Positions 36,196 through 45,062 of a stretch of DNA of 64,000 bases are shown one piece after another. Numbering within the stretch: position 1 is the first letter of the stretch; each line of letters starts with the position of its first letter. The notes under the pieces are model-generated. The model searched no databases. It was given only the letters and a program-made list of their open reading frames with translations, and was not told the origin of the DNA. Both the position numbers and the translations under genes were made by a program. This DNA is from Maribellus sp. CM-23 (lineage in GTDB: Bacteria; Bacteroidota; Bacteroidia; Bacteroidales; Prolixibacteraceae). The stretch is taken from the NCBI RefSeq assembly GCF_021354595.1, contig NZ_JADWYJ010000001.1:1031446-1095445 (forward strand). Direction: 5' to 3'.

Positions 36196-37170
36196 TTACA
36201 AACGAACCACCGCTGTCATTCCCGGACGCAGTCCCTCAATTTTAGTTACCGGACGAGCTTCAATCTCAAATGATTTCAGGTCGAATTCGCCCGAAGTTTT
36301 CGTGGCATTGTAACGTGCAAAATCTGCCGTGGGGCTTATATAAGTTACTTTAAAAGTATACTCGCGGTTTTCCAGTCCCGGAATCATCGCGGTAAACGTT
36401 TCGCCCATTTTAAAGTGGCTCAGGTAATCTTCACGAATGTACAAGGTAGCCCAGATATCGTCGATATCAATTACGTTCACTACCGGAAATCCGGTGGAAA
36501 CCAATTCGCCTTCTTCCACATTTACGCCTGAAATTTCGCCTTTGGCGATGGAGTGAATCGTGGTTTCATCAAGATAAGATTGTACCTGCTCAATGGCAGC
36601 ATCTGCACGTTTTACAAGGGCATCGGCAGCGGCCTTGTCCTCTTCGCGGGCACCTTTTTCGGCTTTTTGCCAGATGGCTTTGGCAGCATTGGCCGTTTCG
36701 CGCGCTGCTTTCATTTTTGTTTCAGCCTCGTCGCGTTGTTGTTCCGGCACAACTCCGTCGTTGTACAAATTCAGAATACGCTGAAAAGTCTTTTCACCAA
36801 ACTGTGCGGCCGCTTCGGCTTTAATGTAGGTACTGTAGGCCGCTTCGATGTCTTCTTTCTGAGCGCCGTTTTTAGCCTTTCGGCTTTGGGCATCGGCAGC
36901 CATGCGGGCGGCATTGGCTTCGGCCAGTTTTGCATCAATTTCAGGGCTGTTGATGGAAAAGACAAAGTCGCCCTTTTCCACTTTCTGTCCTTTTTTTACT
37001 GCAATCTCCTGAATTCGCCCGGGGACTTTTGATGCCACATTGTATTCTTTGGCTTCAATTTCTCCCTGTAAAATTACCGGCTCGGGTTTTAGTACCACAA
37101 TCAATGTGTAAACAATAAATGCTACAATTGCGACCAATACAAACAGGGAGGCTAGTGCTTTTTTACTCAT
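36196..37170 (-). CDS. HlyD/EmrA-type periplasmic adaptor of the efflux system
   Basis: 324 residues. One N-terminal membrane anchor (~7-27, SLFVLVAIVAFIVYTLIVVL). The first lipoyl-like half (GEIEAKEYNVASKVPGRIQEIAVKKGQKVEKGDFVFSIN) is followed by a long coiled coil (~57-190, rich in Ala, Lys and Glu) and the second lipoyl half/beta barrel (GEISGVNVEEGELVSTGFPVVNVIDIDDIWATLYIREDYLSHFKMGETFTAMIPGL), ending RPGMTAVVRL. It should bridge the two ABC-2 permeases to the TolC-like protein encoded just upstream (21 bp). Confidence 0.93.
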   Translation of the reverse strand: MSKKALASLFVLVAIVAFIVYTLIVVLKPEPVILQGEIEAKEYNVASKVPGRIQEIAVKKGQKVEKGDFVFSINSPEIDAKLAEANAARMAADAQSRKAKNGAQKEDIEAAYSTYIKAEAAAQFGEKTFQRILNLYNDGVVPEQQRDEAETKMKAARETANAAKAIWQKAEKGAREEDKAAADALVKRADAAIEQVQSYLDETTIHSIAKGEISGVNVEEGELVSTGFPVVNVIDIDDIWATLYIREDYLSHFKMGETFTAMIPGLENREYTFKVTYISPTADFARYNATKTSGEFDLKSFEIEARPVTKIEGLRPGMTAVVRL

Positions 37171-37191
37171 CGCTTTTATTTTTTCTATTTT

Positions 37192-38709
37192 CTATAATGA
37201 TTCCAAAACGGTGTTCTCTCCACGGCAATACGACGTAAACTCTTCAGGGGTTCCGGCAGCCTGAAGAAAGCGGGCCAGCGCCACATCGTAGTCGTAAAGC
37301 ACTTTTAAACGAAAGGCTTTTACCTGCGCCACTTTTGTATGCGCGTCCACCACCGAAGTAGAGGTGGCAAAGCCTTCATTAAAGGCTTTTTCGGTGCTGG
37401 CGGCATACTCGCTTGCCAATTCCAGCGTGGTTTCCAGTTCTGTTTTCTGTTCCATTTGCATGTGAAGCTCCTGGTACAACTTTGTTAAATAGGCTTCGAG
37501 GTCGCTGTGTGCTTTTTGCTCGGCAAATTCAACCTGGTTATGCAGTGTTTTGCTGGCATGTACTTTATTGTTTCGGGCCATCCCGTCAAAAAGGGTCCAT
37601 TTCATTCCAACACCTACTAGCCAGTCGGGCATGTAAGGCGAAAGATTTTTATCCACCAGGTTATAGTTCCCCATTGCAGCCACCGACGGCAAGTAGTCGC
37701 GTTTCTCCACTTTGTGCTGAATGTTCACCAATTCCTTTTTGCCCTGAATTTGTTTTAGCAGCGGGTTTTCCTGTTTGGCTTTTGCAATCCACTCTCCCAG
37801 CGCACTCAGTTCTTTGTTAATGAATAAGTGGCTGGTGGGAGTCAAAGCTTCCAGTGAATCGTTGGCCAGCGTTGCCGTCAAACCCGAACGGATAATATCC
37901 AGGTTTCGCACCGCCTGTTTGTATTCGCGTTCGGCTTCGTTCCGGGCAACTTCGGCATGCAAAAGCTCTACCTTGGCAATGATGCCGTTGTCAAACATTT
38001 TCTTTGCATCCTGGTAATGGTTGTCCATACTTTTCAGCATCTGCTCCCGAACTTTCACCACCTGCAGGCCCAGCTCCAGTCCGTAGTAGCGCTGAACCAG
38101 CTCTGCAAGCAGTGCCCCTTGTTCCACCCGAACTTCTTCTTTACTGATTCCCACGTTTACGTCGGCAGCCTCGTTGGCTCCCTGAATTTTACTTCCTGCA
38201 TAAATAGGCCATACAAAACCGGCGGAAACCGTAGCAAAACTTTTCTCCTGAATCATCTGGTCCCAGTCTCCGTTCTGCACTTCCTGACCAGCTTCCAGCA
38301 ATTTTTCCCGCACAGCCTGCGTGCTTATATCGTCGGGCAAAACAGGCAAAACCTGGTTGGTGTTGGGATTCGGTACGCCCGAAAAAACACCGTAAGTACC
38401 CAAGGTATTGTACAAGGGGACAATGGCATCGCGTACCGGTGTCAGGTCCAGGTGAAGCGGGTCGGACATGGTAACCGCCTGTGCATTCAGCGAAACGGTT
38501 GGTAAATGCAGGCCACGCTTTGCCTTTTGCTCAAATTCCTTTTGCTTTACCTGCTCTTTCATCCGCAGTAACCCCGGATTGTTTTGCTCCATCATCTGAT
38601 AAGCTTCCTCAAAACTCATCAAACGGGGAGGCCTTGTTTGCGCGGTAACATTCGCAGCAAGCAATGCAACAACCATCCATACAAAAAATGCAATATTATT
38701 CCTTCTCAT
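37192..38709 (-). CDS. TolC-family outer-membrane efflux channel
   Basis: 505 residues from the ATG at 38709; a GTG at 38718 would overlap the tetR stop as GTGA and is a possible alternative. Signal peptide ends near NVTAQ. The protein shows the TolC two-fold repeat: helical segments such as MSFEEAYQMMEQNNPGLLRMKEQVKQKEFEQKAKRGLHLPTVSL in the first half and IQGKKELVNIQHKVEKRDYLPSVAAMGNYNL in the second, each followed by beta strands of the barrel. It is the exit duct of the efflux system encoded downstream. It starts within 6 bp of the end of the TetR gene and so is co-transcribed with it. Confidence 0.93.
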   Translation of the reverse strand: MRRNNIAFFVWMVVALLAANVTAQTRPPRLMSFEEAYQMMEQNNPGLLRMKEQVKQKEFEQKAKRGLHLPTVSLNAQAVTMSDPLHLDLTPVRDAIVPLYNTLGTYGVFSGVPNPNTNQVLPVLPDDISTQAVREKLLEAGQEVQNGDWDQMIQEKSFATVSAGFVWPIYAGSKIQGANEAADVNVGISKEEVRVEQGALLAELVQRYYGLELGLQVVKVREQMLKSMDNHYQDAKKMFDNGIIAKVELLHAEVARNEAEREYKQAVRNLDIIRSGLTATLANDSLEALTPTSHLFINKELSALGEWIAKAKQENPLLKQIQGKKELVNIQHKVEKRDYLPSVAAMGNYNLVDKNLSPYMPDWLVGVGMKWTLFDGMARNNKVHASKTLHNQVEFAEQKAHSDLEAYLTKLYQELHMQMEQKTELETTLELASEYAASTEKAFNEGFATSTSVVDAHTKVAQVKAFRLKVLYDYDVALARFLQAAGTPEEFTSYCRGENTVLESL

Positions 38710-38714
38710 GGCTC

Positions 38715-39290
38715 TCACTTTAATAGCTTATGAATCAAATACAATAAATGTTTGGTCTCTTTATCCTGAATATTTGTTTTGTTTCGTTTGAAATGCAGGT
38801 TAATGTACTGGAAAATGGTAGACATCATAATCAGGTACAAATCATCTTCAGAGATGTTTTTATCGATACTTTCTGATTTCAGGCCAATGTCCAAGAGTCG
38901 TTTAATGATGCGATACGTATTTTCCCGAATTTGGTTATCGAGCACAAAACTGTAATCGTTGGTCAGAACGTACAAGAATTTGATTTTAACAGGCTCGGTA
39001 TTGGCAATCTCGATAAAATGCAATACAATCTTCTCCACCGTTTCCCAGAAAGAATACCCGTGATTTACCAGGTCATCAAACTTAACCAGAACCTCTTGGT
39101 AAACCTCGTGCAAAATGGCATTTACCATCTCGTACTTACCTGCATAATGCATATAAAAGTATCCTGAAGCAACCTGGGCATCTTTGCTGATCAAAGCTAC
39201 CGAAGCTCCTCCAAATCCTTTCTCCACAACCAACTCCATGGTCGATTGCTTCAAACGCTGCACTTTTTTCTGATCGGTTATTCTGGCCAT
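38715..39290 (-). CDS. TetR-family repressor of the efflux operon
   Basis: 191 residues. N-terminal helix-turn-helix (KVQRLKQSTMELVVEKGFGGASVALISKDAQVASGYFYMHYAGKYEMVNAIL) in the usual TetR position; the rest is a helical ligand domain (VYQEVLVKFDDLVNHGYSFWETVEKIVLHFIEIANTEPVKIKFLYVLT). It is the first gene of a five-gene minus-strand operon (tetR, tolC, hlyD, two permeases). A perfect palindrome typical of TetR operators lies 17 bp upstream at 39307-39320, so it probably represses its own operon. The inducer is unknown. Confidence 0.93.
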   Translation of the reverse strand: MARITDQKKVQRLKQSTMELVVEKGFGGASVALISKDAQVASGYFYMHYAGKYEMVNAILHEVYQEVLVKFDDLVNHGYSFWETVEKIVLHFIEIANTEPVKIKFLYVLTNDYSFVLDNQIRENTYRIIKRLLDIGLKSESIDKNISEDDLYLIMMSTIFQYINLHFKRNKTNIQDKETKHLLYLIHKLLK

Positions 39291-39306
39291 TTTTCACTAA
39301 TTAATA

Positions 39307-39320
39307 AATGAACGTTCATT
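39307..39320. promoter_or_regulatory. Palindromic operator of the TetR regulator
   Basis: AATGAACGTTCATT is a perfect 14-bp palindrome; its core TGAACGTTCA resembles operators of AcrR/TetR-type repressors. It sits between the tetR start (39290) and a -7-like box read on the minus strand (39332-39339), a position where bound repressor would block transcription. Confidence 0.72.
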
Positions 39321-39331
39321 CATTTTGAATG

Positions 39332-39339
39332 CAAAAATA
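39332..39339 (-). promoter_or_regulatory. Possible -7 box of the tetR-efflux operon
   Basis: The minus strand reads TATTTTTG followed by CA, matching TAnnTTTG, just upstream of the palindromic operator. No good -33 element was found. Confidence 0.5.
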
Positions 39340-39513
39340 AAAACAATCTTTTACAGTCGGTAAAATCTTAAGCTGAATTAATAATTCGTTTAAATTGGCT
39401 TGTACTGGGTTTAAAACAGGTGGAAGGAAATAATGGTAACGGCACGGACTAAACTAAACTGCCCAAAAGTCCCACCCAATCTTTCGGTAAAAACTATTGA
39501 ACAAACACAAAAA

Positions 39514-41217
39514 TTACCGATCCATCGCATCCAATGATGAAACCAGAAATACCAGCGGCGCATTCCAGTTAATGGCTGTTTCGTTGGTAGAATAGCTGCA
39601 CTCCTCGTCCACATACGAACGGGCCGGGAACTGACTTCGCTGCACTTTATCCTGGGCGCAGTCGGTAAACACATTTGTATTCGGGCCACCCACCAGGTAA
39701 CCCGGCATGGGATCTTCCACCCCGTCAGCTGAGGAAATTCGCTGATGCGGATGCATTGGCGATTTGGAACCAAAGCCGGTAACAAACGAATACCCCGTTG
39801 CGTTTCGGCCGAGGATGTAATCCAGGTCATTTCTGGCAGATGCAACATACTTTTCATCTCCCGTTAAACGGAAGGCAATCAACTTCACCAGGCCATCATT
39901 GGCAACGTCGGAGTTACTTCCCCAGGCAAAGCGATCAATGCTGACAACATACGGCGACTCTTCTTCCTTGCTCAGCAAAAGATCTGCATACGAAAGAAAA
40001 TCCTGTTCCATATCGGAGAACTCAGCCCGCCTTTCGGAGGTTAGCAACGAGATCACTCCCAGCGTATTTACCTGTCTCCAGGTTGGTGTACCCGGCTGCT
40101 GATAGCTTTCCTTCATCTTCTCCAGGTATTGTCCATCTTTCGTCAAAAGATACATTTCAGCCGCCGCCCAGAACCACTCGTCGTTTAAGTTAGTATCTCC
40201 GTAAGCCCCGGTTTTGATATCTTCCGGTTGTTCGTAAAACTCGTCAGGATGCCGGAACGCCCACTGCCAGGCGTTCTGCGCACTTGCGGCCATTTCAGTG
40301 GCCAATTCAGTCAAATTGTATTCAGGAAGAATGCGCGAAGCAAAAGCCAAAGTTGCTGCATAGTCGAGGGCTGCAGCAGTAGTTTTATGAACAACGTACC
40401 TCTGATCGTTTGTTTCGGAAGGCATTACAAATCCCACAAAATTCTTAGTTGTCAGCTTGTGGTAAACTCCCCCGTCGTTGGGATCTTGCATGGTTAGCAT
40501 CCATTTCAGGTTCACCAGGGTTTCGTCAACAATATCGGGTAATTCATTTGCAGATTTGGGGATATTCAGGTTTTGTGACTGATGGTATGCTTTGTTCAGT
40601 TCGCTGCTCAGCAACAATGTATACGTGCTTATTCCGCTGTTCACAATGTACTTTCCAAAGTCGCCAGCATCGTACCAGCCACCTGCCGACGAAATCACGG
40701 TTCCTTTGGGCCGGTAACCGTCAACTGCCGAAACATGCACCAATACGGTAGTATCCGGATGCCCAGCTTTGCGGTGCCATTTACCCGCATAGGCTTTGTC
40801 CAAATCAACACCACAACGAGCGAAATAATAGGACTTGAGCGCGGCATCAGCCAGCTCGCCGTACAAGCGATCGGCAATTTTAAATGGATAGGAAACTTCC
40901 TCTCCGGCACATAAAATGTATTCTCCGGGAGTGGTCAAATTTGAAAAATCTGCTACTTGAACAGTATCTCCTGACAATTCCCAATATTCCAGGGGACCGG
41001 TTTCGCCTTCAAAAACTACTTTTCCTTCCTTTGTTTTAACCTGAAAATTATCGGAACCAGTGCGCAGCAAGGCTAATTTGGCAGACGTAGTTATGTAACC
41101 CACCTGGTTAATCAGAATATTACCGGAAGGAGTTGGAACTTCTTTTTTACCACCACAGCCGGCCAGCAAAAGCACGCAAGCTGCAAGAAACACTTTTATA
41201 GGCGCTTGTACCTTCAT
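39514..41217 (-). CDS. GH9 endo-beta-glucanase (cellulase), lipoprotein
   Basis: 567 residues. Lipobox LLAGC with Cys21. An Ig-like cellulase N-terminal domain spans ~32-115 (ILINQVGYITTSAKLALL, TTPGEYILCAG). The GH9 (alpha/alpha)6 barrel carries the catalytic aspartates Asp183 and Asp186 in AGGWYDAGDFGKY, the substrate-binding block SPMHPHQRIS, and the proton donor Glu546 in YSTNETAINWNAPLVF. It should cleave beta-1,4-glucan or mixed-linkage glucan outside the cytoplasm. It lies 78 bp after a cytosolic GH94 phosphorylase gene on the same strand, which would use its cellobiose product. Confidence 0.94.
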   Translation of the reverse strand: MKVQAPIKVFLAACVLLLAGCGGKKEVPTPSGNILINQVGYITTSAKLALLRTGSDNFQVKTKEGKVVFEGETGPLEYWELSGDTVQVADFSNLTTPGEYILCAGEEVSYPFKIADRLYGELADAALKSYYFARCGVDLDKAYAGKWHRKAGHPDTTVLVHVSAVDGYRPKGTVISSAGGWYDAGDFGKYIVNSGISTYTLLLSSELNKAYHQSQNLNIPKSANELPDIVDETLVNLKWMLTMQDPNDGGVYHKLTTKNFVGFVMPSETNDQRYVVHKTTAAALDYAATLAFASRILPEYNLTELATEMAASAQNAWQWAFRHPDEFYEQPEDIKTGAYGDTNLNDEWFWAAAEMYLLTKDGQYLEKMKESYQQPGTPTWRQVNTLGVISLLTSERRAEFSDMEQDFLSYADLLLSKEEESPYVVSIDRFAWGSNSDVANDGLVKLIAFRLTGDEKYVASARNDLDYILGRNATGYSFVTGFGSKSPMHPHQRISSADGVEDPMPGYLVGGPNTNVFTDCAQDKVQRSQFPARSYVDEECSYSTNETAINWNAPLVFLVSSLDAMDR

Positions 41218-41295
41218 ATGATTCTTTTGTATGAATTTTGGTTTTTATGAAAAGTTCCGACATCGGAAACTTGTTTGAACTTAGTTTATTTTAAG

Positions 41296-43737
41296 TCAAC
41301 TACCAAGTTCCACTACAACTTTATGAACTCCACGCGGTAAAACAGGCACCCGGTTTCCATTTTGTAAAACTTCTCCATCCACCACAATCCTATTTACACC
41401 TTTTGAAACTCCCAACGGATTGAGCACTTCAATTTCGTAAATCGCTCCCCGGAACTTCCGGGTTACTTTGTACGATTTCCAATCGCGCGGGATACACGGA
41501 TTGATGATCAGCCCCTCGTAATGAGGTTGTATTCCCAGAATGTACTGGCTGATGGTGTAGAAATTCCACGCGGCAGTACCGGTCAACCACGAATTTTTTG
41601 CTTCGCCGGGTTTAAAAGCGTCTTTCCCGGCAATCATTTGCGCATATACATACGGCTCCGTTTTGTGAAGTTCACTGATGTCTTCCAGGTAGGCAGGGCA
41701 AATCTTTTTGAAGTATTCCCAGGCACGATCGCCCCGACCCAGAACGGTTTCGCCGATCATGATCCAAGGATTGTTGTGGCAAAAAATACCCGCGTTTTCC
41801 TTGTATCCGGCCGGGTAACTTGAAATCTCGCCATATTCGATGTAATACTTTGTGAAAGCCGGATTATTCAGCACAATTCCGTATTCACAATCCAGTTTCT
41901 CGCTTACCGAATCGAGTGCTTTTTCCACCATCCCTTCTTCCAGGCCAATACCCGCCATGGTACACCAGCCATTCGATTCAATAAAAATTTTTCCTTCTTC
42001 ATTTTCATGGCTGCCAATTTTGCTACCGAAGTAATCGTAGGCTCTCAGGAACCATTCACCATCCCAGCCATGTTTTTTCACCGCTTCAATCATGTCATCC
42101 ACATGCCTTTGGGCTCTGTTTGCCTCGTCCCTTTTTCCCAGATGCAGGCAAAGTTCCACATAGTCGCGGCCATAAACCACAAACAAACCGGCAATCATCA
42201 GCGACTCCGCTTTGGAGCCTTCAGTTTTGTTTTCAGTTGTCTGAAATGATTCGTTGGGATCGTTTGAAAAGCAGTTTAGGTTCAGGCAGTCGTTCCAATC
42301 CGCACGACCGATCAGCGGCAGACCATGCGGTCCCAGGTTGTTTCCCACATGATCAAACGAAACAGTAAGGTGATCGAACAAGGTTTTTGCCAGGTTCCAG
42401 TCGTTATCAAACGGGACCTTTTCATCCAAAATACTGAAATCGCCCGTTTCCTTCAGATAGTTTACTGCTCCCAATATCAGCCACATAGGATCGTCATTAA
42501 AGCCGCCGCCTATATCGTTATTTCCGCGCTTGGTCAGCGGTTGGTACTGGTGATAACAGCCTCCGTCGGGAAATTGCGTTGAAGCGATGTCGATGATACG
42601 TTCGCGGGCACGCTCCGGTACCTGATGTACAAAACCGATCAAATCCTGGTTCGAATCCCGAAACCCCATTCCCCGCCCTATTCCACTTTCGAAAAACGAA
42701 GCCGATCGTGAGAAATTAAAGGTGATCATACACTGGTACTGGTTCCAGATATTCACCATCCGGTCCAGCTTTTCATCACCCGATTCAAGCGAAAAAATAC
42801 TCAACAGGTCATTCCAGTAGGTTTTTAATTCATCAAGGGCTGCATCAACCTTCTCTGCGGTATCGAAACGGGCAATCGTTTCCTGTGCCCGGGTTTTATT
42901 GATAACACCTTTCGATTCCCACTTTTCTCCGGGTAAATTCTCAACATAGCCCAATACAAATACAAACGCTTTTGATTCTCCCGCTTTTAACTCAACCTCG
43001 ATGTAATGCGAAGCAATGGGCGACCAACCATGTGCCAGGCTGTTTCTGGCCTGACCTTCGAGCACTACCTGTGGCTCGTCAAAACCATTGTAAAGCCCCA
43101 TAAATGATTCGCGATCGGTATCGAAACCATTAATCGGAGTATTCACCGAGTAATAAGCATAATGATCGCGGCGCTCTTTGTATTCTGTCTTGTGATAAAC
43201 CACGGAATTCTCAATTTCCACTTCTCCGGTCGAGAAATTTCGCTGAAAGTTTTCCATATCGGTGGCCGCATTCCACAGGGCCCACTCAATAAACGAAAAG
43301 AGTTGAATCTTCCTGGTCGTTCCCGAGGTGTTTGTCAGGGTTAGTTTCTGGACTTCCGCATGCGTATTCAAGGGAACAAAAAACAAAACTTCGGCAAAAA
43401 TGCCCTCTTTAGCTCCTCTGATAATTGTATAGTTCATCCCGTGGCGGCACTCGTAACTGTCGAGACGAGTTTTACACGGCTTCCAGCCGGGTGACCAAAC
43501 CGTATCTTCGTCTTTGATGTAAAAGTACCGACCACCTGCATCCATCGGCACATTGTTGTAGCGATAACGTGTTATTCTTCTGAACTTTGCATCTTTATAG
43601 AAGCAATATCCTCCAGCGGTATTGGATATCAATGAAAAAAAGTCGGTGTTGCCCAGGTAATTGATCCAGGGCCAGGGAGTTGCCGGATCGGTGATCACAT
43701 ACTCCTTCCTTTTGTCATCAAAAAAACCAAATTTCAT
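41296..43737 (-). CDS. GH94 cellobiose phosphorylase
   Basis: 813 residues, close to the ~820 of characterised cellobiose phosphorylases. No signal peptide, so cytosolic. The N-terminal domain ([30 protein letters not shown]) and the (alpha/alpha)6 barrel match GH94; the general acid is Asp483 in [12 protein letters not shown], and [17 protein letters not shown] and [30 protein letters not shown] are the phosphate/substrate loops. It converts cellobiose plus phosphate to glucose-1-phosphate and glucose, saving ATP. Other GH94 specificities (laminaribiose, chitobiose) are less likely given the close match to the cellobiose type. With the GH9 gene it forms a small cellodextrin operon. Confidence 0.9.
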   Translation of the reverse strand: MKFGFFDDKRKEYVITDPATPWPWINYLGNTDFFSLISNTAGGYCFYKDAKFRRITRYRYNNVPMDAGGRYFYIKDEDTVWSPGWKPCKTRLDSYECRHGMNYTIIRGAKEGIFAEVLFFVPLNTHAEVQKLTLTNTSGTTRKIQLFSFIEWALWNAATDMENFQRNFSTGEVEIENSVVYHKTEYKERRDHYAYYSVNTPINGFDTDRESFMGLYNGFDEPQVVLEGQARNSLAHGWSPIASHYIEVELKAGESKAFVFVLGYVENLPGEKWESKGVINKTRAQETIARFDTAEKVDAALDELKTYWNDLLSIFSLESGDEKLDRMVNIWNQYQCMITFNFSRSASFFESGIGRGMGFRDSNQDLIGFVHQVPERARERIIDIASTQFPDGGCYHQYQPLTKRGNNDIGGGFNDDPMWLILGAVNYLKETGDFSILDEKVPFDNDWNLAKTLFDHLTVSFDHVGNNLGPHGLPLIGRADWNDCLNLNCFSNDPNESFQTTENKTEGSKAESLMIAGLFVVYGRDYVELCLHLGKRDEANRAQRHVDDMIEAVKKHGWDGEWFLRAYDYFGSKIGSHENEEGKIFIESNGWCTMAGIGLEEGMVEKALDSVSEKLDCEYGIVLNNPAFTKYYIEYGEISSYPAGYKENAGIFCHNNPWIMIGETVLGRGDRAWEYFKKICPAYLEDISELHKTEPYVYAQMIAGKDAFKPGEAKNSWLTGTAAWNFYTISQYILGIQPHYEGLIINPCIPRDWKSYKVTRKFRGAIYEIEVLNPLGVSKGVNRIVVDGEVLQNGNRVPVLPRGVHKVVVELGS

Positions 43738-43956
43738 ATCGTCGCTTCTTTAGTTCGTTGTTTCAGGAATGCCCTTAATTAGTCGCTTATCTTAGAATGA
43801 TTACGGTCACGATTCACCTTCTGGACGGCCAATAAACACCCTATTTAGTAGCAAGTATTTATATTCAGAAATGATGTTATTGTAAATTTCACACTAAGAT
43901 AGAAATCCCGGACAAACTTTAAAAGAAATGGCGACTTTAAAATGATGAAACAAGAC

Positions 43957-43989
43957 ACAAAAAAACCGGTTTCAAAAATGAAACCGGTT
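43957..43989 (-). terminator. Rho-independent terminator of the TIM-barrel sugar isomerase gene
   Basis: On the minus strand AACCGGTTTC, a short ATTTTT loop and GAAACCGGTT form a perfect 10-bp stem (plus-strand 43964-43973 and 43980-43989), followed by a run of T (TTTTTTG). It lies 25 bp past the stop at 44014. Confidence 0.9.
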
Positions 43990-44013
43990 CCCCTTTATTT
44001 TTCAAAATCTACT

Positions 44014-44919
44014 TTACACCAAAATTTTGGTAGTAAGATTAGTGATGCTTGTTTCAATTCCTTCAAAAGGTAAACCGTTGCCCTGGTTGTCGTCTTCAAC
44101 AAAAAGGTACTTCATTCCAGCCTTTTCGCGTGCAGCATAAATCCGGTTGAAATCGATCAAACCGGCACCCACAGAAGTAATGTCGTCTTTTACCACCTCA
44201 AAATAAGGATCGGTTTGCTTGGCCATATCTTTGAAGTGCAGCAGCTGGAAGCGGCCCGGATATTTGTCGAACATTTCCACCGGATCCTGACCAGCCTTGG
44301 TAGCCCAATACAAGTCGAGTTCCATGGTGATCAAATTCTTGTCCATTTCGGGCATAAAAATATCGTAGTAAGGAACCACTCCATCCAGGTTCGCAAATTC
44401 AAAATTATGGTTGTGGTATCCAAACTGAATCCCCACTTCTTTCATAACAGACGCCACCTGGTTCCAATCGGCAATCATTCGCTTGTAAGTTTCGATGTTG
44501 CGATCTTCGTCGTTAATCCAGGGCTGCACGCAATATTTTACGCCCAGCGCTGCATGGTCGTCAGCCATTTTACGGGCATTTTCCATGGTAATACCCGCTG
44601 CTTCTACCTGGGTGTGGCTGCTGATGATCTGCATGCCTTTGTCTTCCACAATTTTCTTAAACTCTGCAGGTTCGTATCCGTAGAATTTGCCATTTGAATA
44701 ACCAGCCAATTCCAGGTTTTTATACCCCATATCAGATACTTTTTGCAGCGAACCTACCACATCAGCCGCCATTGCATCGCGAATGGTGTATAACTGCAAG
44801 CCCACTCCAAAGCTTTTTCTATCGGGTGTAACAGCCGAAGTACAGGCAACTGGGCCCAGCACCATTGCACCAACCGCCCCGGCAGCAGAAATTTTAAGGA
44901 AGTCTCTTCTATTTTTCAT
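44014..44919 (-). CDS. Tat-exported sugar phosphate isomerase/epimerase-like TIM barrel lipoprotein
   Basis: 301 residues. The N-terminus has a twin-arginine motif (NRRDFLKISAAGAVGAMVL) and ends in a lipobox-like VAC, so it is exported folded and may be lipidated. The rest is the xylose isomerase-like TIM barrel (PF01261): GVGLQLYTIRDAMAADVVGSLQKVSDMGYKNLELAGY, ISSHTQVEA, GYHNHNFEF, TMELDLYWATKAGQDPVEMFDKYPGRFQLLHFKDM, with His/Glu/Asp metal ligands at the expected strands. The substrate is unknown. Exported members occur widely in glycan-degrading Bacteroidota and some relatives act on 3-keto sugars; extending that to this protein is inference. Confidence 0.85.
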   Translation of the reverse strand: MKNRRDFLKISAAGAVGAMVLGPVACTSAVTPDRKSFGVGLQLYTIRDAMAADVVGSLQKVSDMGYKNLELAGYSNGKFYGYEPAEFKKIVEDKGMQIISSHTQVEAAGITMENARKMADDHAALGVKYCVQPWINDEDRNIETYKRMIADWNQVASVMKEVGIQFGYHNHNFEFANLDGVVPYYDIFMPEMDKNLITMELDLYWATKAGQDPVEMFDKYPGRFQLLHFKDMAKQTDPYFEVVKDDITSVGAGLIDFNRIYAAREKAGMKYLFVEDDNQGNGLPFEGIETSITNLTTKILV

Positions 44920-45062
44920 TTCATATAATTTTAATGGATTTTCGTTTACCAGTGATTTTTGTGTAAGCGCACTAAAAATAATAGATTCCCGTCATTAAAC
45001 GAAAATAGTCACCTAAATTTTAACCATATGTCTTTCGAATACTTCCTGAACATAAAGAAGCG

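Noticed and set aside
42635..42670. T-arm-like sequence (GGTTCGAATCCCG) resembling a tRNA
   Set aside because: It lies within the GH94 coding frame and no acceptor or anticodon stem can be formed around it.
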